NCBI GenBank assembly: GCA_017501865.1
Contig: JAFVWD010000262.1
Location: 1 to 5,963 of the forward strand
Length of the DNA: 5,963 bases
DNA from: Clostridia bacterium
GTDB taxonomy: Bacteria > Bacillota > Clostridia > Oscillospirales > Acutalibacteraceae
Direction: 5' to 3'
The stretch's first letter is position 1, and each line of letters opens with the position of its first letter. Shown piece by piece: positions 1 to 5,529 of the stretch. The notes below the pieces were generated by a model that ran no database searches, was not told the DNA's origin, and was given only the letters and a program-made list of their open reading frames with translations. Made by a program: the position numbers and the translations under genes.

Positions 1-487
1 CTTCCTTCATCTTGTCGATAAGCTCTTCAAAATACTTCTTACCAACCTCCATAACAACGTCTGAGTACATCTGAATAAATCTTCTGTAACAGTCCCAAGC
101 CCAACGAGCATTACCTGACTTTGCAGCCATAGCTTCAACAACATCTTCGTTAAGACCAAGGTTGAGGATTGTATCCATCATACCGGGCATTGATGCACGA
201 GCACCTGAACGAACTGAAACGAGGAGTGGATTTTCTTTATCGCCGAATTTTTTACCAACGATACCTTCCATTTTATCGATGTATTCCATGATTTGAGCCT
301 GGATATCATCGTTGATCTTTCTGCCGTCCTCATAATACTGAGTACAAGCCTCTGTTGAAATTGTAAAACCTTGAGGAACAGGAAGACCTATGTTAGTCAT
401 TTCTGCAAGGTTAGCACCTTTACCGCCGAGAAGTTCACGCATTGAAGCGTCGCCCTCGGAGAATAAATAAACGTACTTTTTGCTCAT
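1..487 (-). CDS. ppdK: Pyruvate, phosphate dikinase, N-terminal part (runs off the left edge)
   Basis: Cytosolic enzyme interconverting pyruvate + ATP + Pi with phosphoenolpyruvate + AMP + PPi; many anaerobic Firmicutes use it at the end of glycolysis. I translated the minus strand from ATG at 487 (start MSKKYVYLFSEGDASMRELL); 162 codons are present out of a usual 870-880. Visible motifs of the ATP-grasp nucleotide-binding domain are GGKGANLAEM (residues 21-30, Lys23), SVRSGARASMPGMMDTILN (91-109, Arg93) and RRFIQMYSDVVMEV (135-148). These match the well-studied Clostridium symbiosum enzyme closely, one residue offset. The phosphohistidine and pyruvate-binding domains lie outside the window. 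The start is set by a strong ribosome site (TTGGAGGT, minus strand at about 493-500) 6-7 nt upstream. It has its own promoter and so is probably independent of the amidase gene upstream. Identity is very secure. Confidence 0.96.
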   Translation of the reverse strand, partial: MSKKYVYLFSEGDASMRELLGGKGANLAEMTNIGLPVPQGFTISTEACTQYYEDGRKINDDIQAQIMEYIDKMEGIVGKKFGDKENPLLVSVRSGARASMPGMMDTILNLGLNEDVVEAMAAKSGNARWAWDCYRRFIQMYSDVVMEVGKKYFEELIDKMKE

Positions 488-573
488 AGTTTACCTCCAA
501 AAATAAATTATTAATATATTTGAGTAGCCGCTTTTTTTGTTTTTTCAAATCAAGCAACATAACACCAAAACTG

Positions 574-602
574 ATTATACCAAAATTATCTTTTTATTTC
601 CA
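574..602 (-). promoter_or_regulatory. Sigma-A type promoter of ppdK
   Basis: On the minus strand TGGAAA (602-597) is followed after 17 bases by TATAAT (579-574). The -10 is extended: TGG lies directly before it, giving TGGTATAAT. The -35 matches consensus at 4 of 6 positions. Transcription would start near 567, leaving a leader of about 80 nt before the ATG at 487. I see no riboswitch-like fold in that leader. Confidence 0.72.
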
Positions 603-630
603 TAGTTTAAAAATAAAAATATGTTAAAAT

Positions 631-658
631 AGTTGTATGTTTTTTAGGCAACATAACT
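631..658 (-). terminator. Possible weak terminator after the amidase gene
   Basis: Reading the minus strand, AGTTATGT (658-651) can pair with ACATACAACT (640-631) with a two-base bulge, around a 10-base loop, followed by ATTTT. The stem is AT-rich and the U tract short, so this is weak. Its position fits: 15 bases after the amidase stop and about 30 bases before the ppdK -35 box. Confidence 0.25.
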
Positions 659-672
659 AAACAACACCACAG

Positions 673-1422
673 TTATTCCAATCCGAGCCTGTTCCACTCA
701 AACAACTCGCCCGGGTCCGTCTTATTTTCACTGTACTCCTCATGCCCGATAATATGCTTTCTGTCCATCGGAATAGAGTATCTCCCGCAGATATCTGCAA
801 GAAGTGTTTTCAGGGACTTATACTGTGCATCTGTAAAGCCGTAAAATTCGTCATTGAGAGCATCATATTCCGCTCCGGTCATATACTGCGCCATATCCGC
901 CTTTGAACCAATTGCCATCATTTCAATACCTATAGAATACTTGTTCATTTCATTTGTGTATTTTTCGTTATTCATATATGTACCTGAGCCGGCATGCCAG
1001 GCAGCTCTGTTTTCAGGAAGATAGCACTCCACATTTCCCTCTCGGTCAATAATATAATTTATGCCTATATCATCTTGCTCAAAAATCCCTCTTATGAGTC
1101 CCTCATTATACGGGTCATTTTCAGAAAGAACAACTGCACTTATAAAATGTACCATAACAATTTCAGGGTCGTATTCGCGTTCCCGGGAAGAATTTTCAAA
1201 ATTCAAATAATTCTTTTCAGCAACAGGAGAAACTATCTCCTTTTCCCACTTTTTAACAGTCGCCCTTTCAGTTGTTGATGGTATTAACCTTGTTGTCGCA
1301 GTCGATTTTTGTGTTGTGGTTTCTGCTGTAGCCTCTGTTTTTGCTGTAGGTGCAGATTGCTTAATACATCCGCTAAGCAAAAAGGATATCAAAACCAACA
1401 AGCATATAAATTTTATTTTCAC
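673..1422 (-). CDS. Lipoprotein N-acetylmuramoyl-L-alanine amidase (Amidase_2 / PGRP-like fold)
   Basis: Predicted cell-wall hydrolase that cuts the bond between N-acetylmuramic acid and L-alanine of the stem peptide, anchored by lipid to the outer membrane face. Seen in the 249-residue sequence: a signal peptide with lipobox LSGC (16-19, lipidated Cys19); a Thr/Ala/Ser/Lys-rich linker (about 20-58); then an Amidase_2 domain (about 85-245). Family-type zinc ligands are His92 (MVHFI), His227 (IGHEE) and Asp236 (KTDPG). Catalytic residues by analogy to AmiD/AmpD are Glu167 (SIGIE) and Lys234. The WHAG motif is at 142-145. All key residues are present, so it should be active. The start codon is GTG (1422-1420), supported by the signal peptide beginning there and by an SD-like GGCGGT about 6 nt upstream. 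It begins 21 nt after the stop of the membrane protein gene, so co-transcription and translational coupling are likely. The exact physiological role (turnover, spore or division) cannot be told. Confidence 0.9.
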   Translation of the reverse strand: MKIKFICLLVLISFLLSGCIKQSAPTAKTEATAETTTQKSTATTRLIPSTTERATVKKWEKEIVSPVAEKNYLNFENSSREREYDPEIVMVHFISAVVLSENDPYNEGLIRGIFEQDDIGINYIIDREGNVECYLPENRAAWHAGSGTYMNNEKYTNEMNKYSIGIEMMAIGSKADMAQYMTGAEYDALNDEFYGFTDAQYKSLKTLLADICGRYSIPMDRKHIIGHEEYSENKTDPGELFEWNRLGLE

Positions 1423-1443
1423 TGCTACACCGCCAAATTAATT

Positions 1444-2136
1444 TTACTGATGCTCGCCTTGTGTCAATGAGACAATTGAAATAAGATTAAAGCCGTTTGC
1501 AGTTTCCTTCAACGTAATCTCCATATACTTGTCCGGCTGAGCTGCAGAAAGTGTTCCTTCAGGACTGACTTCTATACTGCTTGAGCCTACATAACCAACC
1601 TTAAGGTAAATAAGTCCGCCTGTTTTGCTCACAGACTCAATCCTTGCCGTAAACGGAGGTGTAACACCTGTAAGCGGAACTATATAAGTATGTGTTGCAG
1701 CATCATACTGAAATTCATAACCGTAGCCCGTAACTGTAGCATGAACTATCTGTACATCTGTGCCGAACCATTTTATAAAATATCTTTCAACATCTGCCGC
1801 AGGAACAATCAACCCCTGCTCAGTTACATTATACTCACCTGTTTTAACCTGGTCAGAAAGCAGGGAACAAACCGCAATGTTAAGAAGATCGTCAAAATCC
1901 GCTTTAGTAATATCTGTAAACGGGTCCGGGTCAATACCCACAACCCAGGTAAGATAATCTGTATAAACCGAATAATCGTCCTTCTCTGTATTTTTATCCG
2001 AAATATAATCTTTAACATACAAGCCTACAGAAATTATACCGACAATAGCAAGAAGAATAACAACTAAGCCAATAACAAAAGGAGTTTTTTTCTTTTTTTC
2101 GACTATTTCGACTTCTTGCACAAGCTGTTCATCCAT
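1444..2136 (-). CDS. Single-pass membrane protein of unknown function
   Basis: I do not recognise a named family. The 230-residue product has a short acidic N-terminus, a KKKK cluster (14-17), one hydrophobic segment (about 19-41) and a large C-terminal part. By the positive-inside rule the N-terminus is cytoplasmic and residues 45-230 are outside the membrane. The external part contains DYLTWVVGIDPDPFTDI (60-76), a probably helical stretch (77-98), then sequence rich in alternating hydrophobic residues suggesting a beta-sheet fold (about 103-225). Only one cysteine (Cys90) lies outside, so no internal disulfide is possible. No catalytic motif is evident. The ATG at 2136 has a good ribosome site (AAAGGA, 2151-2146, 9 nt away) and a near-consensus promoter. 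It is the first gene of a probable two-gene operon with the amidase lipoprotein, suggesting a role in cell-wall remodelling or in controlling that amidase; that role is inference. Confidence 0.85.
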   Translation of the reverse strand: MDEQLVQEVEIVEKKKKTPFVIGLVVILLAIVGIISVGLYVKDYISDKNTEKDDYSVYTDYLTWVVGIDPDPFTDITKADFDDLLNIAVCSLLSDQVKTGEYNVTEQGLIVPAADVERYFIKWFGTDVQIVHATVTGYGYEFQYDAATHTYIVPLTGVTPPFTARIESVSKTGGLIYLKVGYVGSSSIEVSPEGTLSAAQPDKYMEITLKETANGFNLISIVSLTQGEHQ

Positions 2137-2169
2137 ATCAGTTCATCCTTTCATATGGTTTACCTTTCT

Positions 2170-2198
2170 ATTATATTATATAAGGCAAACAAATGCAA
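2170..2198 (-). promoter_or_regulatory. Promoter of the membrane protein / amidase operon
   Basis: On the minus strand TTGCAT (2198-2193) is followed after 17 bases by TATAAT (2175-2170). A second TATAAT overlaps it (2180-2175), giving TATAATATAAT. The -35 matches TTGACA at only its first three positions, but the spacing is ideal. It lies directly behind the U tract of the terminator of the preceding gene. Confidence 0.65.
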
Positions 2199-2199
2199 G

Positions 2200-2220
2200 A
2201 AAAAAGACGGCATAAAGCCG
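2200..2220 (-). terminator. Short intrinsic terminator with U tract (second of two hairpins)
   Basis: On the minus strand CGGC (2220-2217), loop TTTAT, GCCG (2211-2208) is followed by TC and then six T (2205-2200). The stem is only 4 bp but all GC, and the U tract is good. It sits after the large hairpin at 2230-2267 and would catch read-through from the ceramidase-like gene. Confidence 0.55.
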
Positions 2221-2229
2221 AGAAAATAT

Positions 2230-2267
2230 AACGGACTGTAAAAAACAGATGTTTTTTACAGTCCGTT
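2230..2267 (-). terminator. Large perfect hairpin after the ceramidase-like gene
   Basis: A perfect 17-bp inverted repeat with a 4-base loop: arms 2230-2246 and 2251-2267. It starts 11 bases after the stop codon at 2279. Odd composition: the GC-rich part (AACGGACTG) is at the base and the A6/T6 tract is next to the loop, the reverse of the usual A-stem-loop-U order. On the minus strand it is followed only by TATATTTTCT. It may work as a terminator together with the next hairpin or mainly protect the mRNA 3' end. Confidence 0.7.
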
Positions 2268-2278
2268 GTTAAACTACA

Positions 2279-3883
2279 TTATTTTACTGAAGAAACTAAC
2301 TCAATAAAGCCTTTTGCAAATGTTGAGCCTGATTTTTTACTGATTGCGTTAACCTCTTCGTTTTCGCCGATAAGTGAATGATATTCATTATCTGCAAGAA
2401 CGTAACCTGCCTGGTCGTTAGCAAGACCGAATACAAGAACATTGTCAAGACCTGTTACATCCTTAAGTGCAGGGTAATCCCATGATGTACCGTCCCAGCT
2501 GTCTTCCGGTTTTGTTACGTTGCCGAAGAAAATACCCGGTTCAAATTCACCCGGTGCAAAGAATACTGCAACTTCGTTACCGAGCTCCATATAACCGATT
2601 TCTGAAGCAAGAGTATAATTGTCGCCATCTTTGATAACAACTGCTGCAAGTATACCTTCACGACATGCAAGTGTAAGAATACCGTTATCAACAGGAACCA
2701 TAACTTCTTTATGTGTAACATTAAGAACAGGATCAAGAGTAATCTCGTTAGAAATACCTCTGATTTTGTCAGCAAGTGCATTTGCATAGTATGTAATGTT
2801 GTTTACATCTGATTCGCCTTCAACATTTGTTAACTCGCCTTCAGTTGTAATAGCAAGCTCTGCACCCATTACATAAACAACGTTTGCGCCTTCTCTTTCC
2901 TTAATATTCTTTTCAATATAGTAAGGATAGTCAGCTGAAAGAATGTCAGGACCTGCGCCGTAACCTGTACAGTGCATTGAACCCTGTAAAATCCATGTTT
3001 CAGCAGAGCCGTCATTCGGAGTGAAACGAAGTCTGTGAATATTTTCATCAAATGATTGAGGATCACGTTTATCTCTGATGTATTCTTTGATATTTGCATA
3101 ACCGTAGTTAAGTGTACCCTCAGTCATATTAGCAACAGCTTCTTCAACGCAAGCAACTGTTGTAGTGTAAAGATTTTCCATAAACTCAGGATTTTTTGTT
3201 ACCATATAATCATCAAGTGCACCGCTTGAAGCAGCATTACCTGTATTAGAAACAAGTGCCTTGAGAAGCGGAACGTTCATACCGAGTGTATCAATACATG
3301 AGTGTTGGTGAAGAACTGAAACATTAAGACTTATAATACCGTTTGCCTTTGCAAACTCTTCAAGTCTTGCACGAATAACCTCAACGTCACCTCTTGCAAA
3401 GCCGAAACCGTCAATTACCGCATGAACAACAGTACCGCTTACACCGTCGCTGATAGCATAAACTCTTACTCTCTGATCATCATAAACAGCTCTCGGAACT
3501 CTGCCCTCGAAAACCTCAAGAGAACCTGCAAGGAAGAATTCACCGTTCATAATATCAAAATCTTCAATAAGTGAATCGCTTGAGTAGCCGAGACTCCATT
3601 TTGACTCCGCTTTTACTTCTGTGTCAAAAGCATCTTCACCTTTATAGAAGTGTTTAGCTACATAGCTTTCTGTAGTTTCAAAATCTTCTTCGAAACCCGG
3701 CCAGAATTTGTTGAGATACCCCAGAATATAATGAATGAGGTCATTTAAAACTCTGTTAAATACATTTTCAATGTTAACTTCTAATGTGTTTGGTGCTGCT
3801 GCATATGCTGCACTTGCAGGTACCATAAACGCAGAAATTGACAAAGTTAAAACAAGGATTAATGCTAATATTTTCTTAGTCAT
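2279..3883 (-). CDS. Secreted neutral/alkaline ceramidase-like protein
   Basis: The 534-residue product has a Sec signal peptide (1 to about 25-28, ending in ASA/AYA) and no lipobox or LPXTG, so it is probably released or wall-associated. Residues about 96-505 resemble neutral ceramidases (Ceramidase_alk), zinc enzymes that hydrolyse the amide bond of ceramide. Matching landmarks are HQHS (192-195, family HTHS), SMHCT with ADY (302-319, family HxTS and SxD), FAPGEF (442-447, family PGEF) and FGLANDQAGYV (485-495, family N-x-x-x-GY). By analogy the zinc ligands are His192, His304, Glu446 and Tyr494; the His192-His304 distance is close to that in the Pseudomonas enzyme. The family motif GDVSPN with the nucleophile serine is not visible: the likely position reads MGAELAITTE (339-348), and the segment between His304 and Glu446 is shorter than usual. 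Residues 30-95 form an N-terminal extension. Substrate is therefore uncertain; it may act on another N-acyl lipid or be inactive. ATG at 3883 has ribosome site AAGGGGG 8 nt upstream. Confidence 0.72.
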   Translation of the reverse strand: MTKKILALILVLTLSISAFMVPASAAYAAAPNTLEVNIENVFNRVLNDLIHYILGYLNKFWPGFEEDFETTESYVAKHFYKGEDAFDTEVKAESKWSLGYSSDSLIEDFDIMNGEFFLAGSLEVFEGRVPRAVYDDQRVRVYAISDGVSGTVVHAVIDGFGFARGDVEVIRARLEEFAKANGIISLNVSVLHQHSCIDTLGMNVPLLKALVSNTGNAASSGALDDYMVTKNPEFMENLYTTTVACVEEAVANMTEGTLNYGYANIKEYIRDKRDPQSFDENIHRLRFTPNDGSAETWILQGSMHCTGYGAGPDILSADYPYYIEKNIKEREGANVVYVMGAELAITTEGELTNVEGESDVNNITYYANALADKIRGISNEITLDPVLNVTHKEVMVPVDNGILTLACREGILAAVVIKDGDNYTLASEIGYMELGNEVAVFFAPGEFEPGIFFGNVTKPEDSWDGTSWDYPALKDVTGLDNVLVFGLANDQAGYVLADNEYHSLIGENEEVNAISKKSGSTFAKGFIELVSSVK

Positions 3884-3914
3884 TTGATATGCCCCCTTAT
3901 AATTTTACGAATAC

Positions 3915-3943
3915 ATTATATACTTTTTTTCTTATATATGCAA
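3915..3943 (-). promoter_or_regulatory. Promoter of the ceramidase-like gene
   Basis: On the minus strand TTGCAT (3943-3938) is followed after 17 bases by TATAAT (3920-3915), about 30 bases before the start codon. The same unusual -35 hexamer and spacing occur before the membrane protein/amidase operon. No clear terminator separates this site from the YjdF-like gene, so read-through from that gene is also possible. Confidence 0.65.
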
Positions 3944-3950
3944 CATCATT

Positions 3951-4736
3951 TTAAACCGCAGCTTGTTCTTTGGTAGTTTTTAACAATTCTTCTTCTATCA
4001 TTTTGTTAATATTGTTCTTACCCATATGGCGGTACGGACGGAATCTGAGGAAAATATACATAGGAACCGCACCTAACGCATTAAGAATCATATCACCCAT
4101 TGTATCCATAATAGCAAAACGTGATTCAAATCTTTCTGCATCAAGCGGAATCAGCATAAACACATCATCAACATTGCCGCCTGCTTCCTGAATTGCCTTT
4201 TGCAAATCCCAGTGCTGAGCATCGCCACCGAACCATTGGTCAAATGTGAACTCAAAAAGCTCCCAACCTGAAGCGAAAACAAATGCTACACCAAAAGCTG
4301 CAAGTGCTGCAATTTTAGGCGGACAAACAACCTTATCACGAATTTGCATAGCACAAACCAGCTCATAGCTTATATAAACCGCTTCGACACAGCCAAAACA
4401 GTGAAGAACCTTGTCATACATAGGTAAATCGTAATAAAGGTTCAGGTAAGCCCCGCCAAATGATGCAAGGAAAAATCCGATGATTGTTATATGCTGAAAT
4501 TGGTGCGGCAACAATCTCGGGAAGGTGTTCTTAGGGAACATCTGACAAATTTCGTAAGCAAACATACCCACAAGATTTGCAAGCATCTGTAACGGTTGCA
4601 TTGAACCTAAATTCGGGTCAATTGTAAGAAGGCTTTCCACTATTCCGTAAATCATTAAGCCTCTTAAGCCCCACCAGAAAATTAACTCGATTGGCTTTAT
4701 GCCCTTATAAATTCTTTTAAAATAATCTTTTATCAT
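3951..4736 (-). CDS. Multi-pass membrane protein, resembling the YjdF/DUF2238 family
   Basis: The 261-residue product has no signal peptide and about five or six hydrophobic segments (near 17-38, 48-67, 84-103, 109-130, 141-160, 212-231). Motifs recall the YjdF/DUF2238 family of uncharacterised inner-membrane proteins: YDKVLHCFG (107-115, family DKxLH), GWELFEF (157-163, family WExxE) and DTMGDMILNALGA (211-223, family DTxxDM). These acidic and histidine residues lie in or beside membrane segments and could form a polar or metal-binding site; that is inference. No biochemical function is established that I know of. The C-terminal tail (232-261) is charged and probably cytoplasmic. ATG at 4736 follows AAAGG (4751-4747) at 10 nt. 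It lies 67 bases before the ceramidase-like gene on the same strand. I could not assign a promoter with confidence in the 220-base region upstream. Family assignment is tentative; that it is a real membrane protein gene is secure. Confidence 0.75.
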   Translation of the reverse strand: MIKDYFKRIYKGIKPIELIFWWGLRGLMIYGIVESLLTIDPNLGSMQPLQMLANLVGMFAYEICQMFPKNTFPRLLPHQFQHITIIGFFLASFGGAYLNLYYDLPMYDKVLHCFGCVEAVYISYELVCAMQIRDKVVCPPKIAALAAFGVAFVFASGWELFEFTFDQWFGGDAQHWDLQKAIQEAGGNVDDVFMLIPLDAERFESRFAIMDTMGDMILNALGAVPMYIFLRFRPYRHMGKNNINKMIEEELLKTTKEQAAV

Positions 4737-4744
4737 AATTCTTC

Positions 4745-4758
4745 AACCTTTCAAGGTT
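4745..4758 (-). repeat. Small palindrome overlapping the ribosome site of the YjdF-like gene
   Basis: AACCTTTCAAGGTT is an inverted repeat of AACCTT with a two-base centre. In the leftward mRNA the AAAGG Shine-Dalgarno sequence lies in the second arm, and AACCU-UGAA-AGGUU could form a small hairpin hiding it. It could also be an operator or chance in AT-rich DNA. Confidence 0.3.
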
Positions 4759-4901
4759 TATTCCGCGTTATAGAATAACAAATAAGGTTCCCTTTTTAAT
4801 TCTTTAAAAGAAATAAGGGTAAATTTAACATTATTTTAAGAGAATTTTCGCCGTTTTTTGCATTTTTTTATTGGAGAATATCACTAAAATACTGCTAACT
4901 A

Positions 4902-4930
4902 TTGAAAAATGCGATAAAATACTATATAAT
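4902..4930 (+). promoter_or_regulatory. Near-consensus sigma-A promoter of the dCMP deaminase gene
   Basis: TTGAAA (4902-4907), spacer of exactly 17, TATAAT (4925-4930). Transcription would begin near 4937, only about 20 bases before the ATG at 4958. This makes any upstream start (such as an in-frame TTG at 4871) impossible on this transcript. The rest of the divergent region (4737-4901) is AT-rich with no other feature I can name. Confidence 0.82.
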
Positions 4931-4957
4931 ATAACAAATTTTTCGGGAGGGATTGAA

Positions 4958-5458
4958 ATGCCAAAAAGAGAGAACTACATTTCCTGGGATGAATTTTTTA
5001 TGGGCGCTGCTATGCTCTGTGCAAAAAGAAGTAAGGATCCCAACACACAGGTAGGTGCCTGTATTGTAAACCCTGAAAACCGAATTGTTTCTGTTGGTTA
5101 CAACGGTTTCCCCGCAGGATGCGATGACGATGTTTTTCCGTGGGAACGTTCTGCCGAGGATCGATTTAACACAAAATATCTTTATGTTTGTCACGCAGAG
5201 CTCAACGCAATCTTAAATGCGAGAGGCACAAACCTTACAGGCAACAGACTTTATGTTGCACTTTTCCCTTGTAACGAGTGTGCCAAGGCAATTATCCAGA
5301 GCGGAATAAGTGAGGTTATTTACCTTTCAAACAAGTATGCTGACACCCCTGAAACAAGAGCTTCTAAAAGAATGCTCGAAGCTGCAGGTGTTAAGCTTAC
5401 TCAGCTGATTCCCGAAAAAAGTGAACTCATTTTGGATTTTGACCCGGATAAAATCTGA
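4958..5458 (+). CDS. Deoxycytidylate (dCMP) deaminase, ComEB-type
   Basis: Cytosolic zinc enzyme converting dCMP to dUMP, the substrate of thymidylate synthase. The 166-residue product is a complete cytidine/deoxycytidylate deaminase domain. Zinc ligands and catalytic base are in the HAE motif (His79, Glu81) and PCNEC (Cys105, Cys108). NGFPAGCDDD (49-58) and YVCHAELNAI (76-85) are typical of dCMP deaminases rather than tRNA adenosine, guanine or riboflavin-type deaminases. Length is usual for the family. ATG at 4958 is chosen because GGGAGG (4945-4950) lies 7 nt upstream and the promoter -10 is at 4925-4930; the frame stays open to 4871 but that part is promoter and leader. B. subtilis ComEB, encoded in a competence operon, is a relative, but no competence genes lie here, so this is simply nucleotide metabolism. 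A 71-base gap separates it from the aldolase gene on the same strand; read-through is possible. Confidence 0.93.
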   Translation: MPKRENYISWDEFFMGAAMLCAKRSKDPNTQVGACIVNPENRIVSVGYNGFPAGCDDDVFPWERSAEDRFNTKYLYVCHAELNAILNARGTNLTGNRLYVALFPCNECAKAIIQSGISEVIYLSNKYADTPETRASKRMLEAAGVKLTQLIPEKSELILDFDPDKI

Positions 5459-5477
5459 TTTGCTTTGTATATTTTAT

Positions 5478-5489
5478 CGCCTGAGGGCG
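5478..5489 (+). terminator. Possible weak hairpin between dCMP deaminase and aldolase genes
   Basis: CGCC (5478-5481), loop TGAG, GGCG (5486-5489) lies about 20 bases after the stop. No U run follows directly; a T-rich stretch begins only near 5502. It may attenuate rather than end transcription. I could not place a convincing separate promoter for the aldolase gene in this gap (a lone TATAAA at 5496-5501 lacks a matching -35). Confidence 0.3.
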
Positions 5490-5529
5490 GTTACATATAA
5501 ATTTATTTTTTAAAATTGGAGTGTTAAAA

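Noticed and set aside
554..657. Direct repeat GCAACATAAC at 554-563 and 648-657 before ppdK
   Set aside because: A 10-base repeat is expected several times by chance in 6 kb of AT-rich sequence; no third copy at regular spacing or known operator match.
994..1278. Open frame on the plus strand across the amidase gene
   Set aside because: Antisense to a clearly coding gene; no ribosome site or recognisable protein features.
1690..2067. Plus- and minus-strand open frames inside the single-pass membrane protein gene (1690-2067, 1760-1957, 1824-2018)
   Set aside because: Overlapping shadows with unbalanced composition; the long minus frame has a promoter, ribosome site, membrane segment and operon context.
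2515..3099. Two minus-strand open frames (2515-2787 and 2869-3099) inside the ceramidase-like gene
   Set aside because: Same-strand alternate-frame shadows; the main frame carries the family motifs through both regions, so no frameshift is implied.
3970..4191. Plus-strand open frame across the YjdF-like gene
   Set aside because: Antisense shadow without ribosome site or conserved features.
4768..4780. GTTAT-AGA-ATAAC inverted repeat upstream of the YjdF-like gene
   Set aside because: Five-base AT-rich arms are common by chance; nearby TATAAC could be a -10 but has no acceptable -35.
4871..4957. Upstream extension of the dCMP deaminase from an in-frame TTG at 4871
   Set aside because: A near-consensus promoter (4902-4930) lies inside it, and the ATG at 4958 has a strong ribosome site and matches the usual family start.
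4922..5194. Minus-strand open frame across the dCMP deaminase gene
   Set aside because: Antisense to a highly conserved enzyme; no supporting signals.
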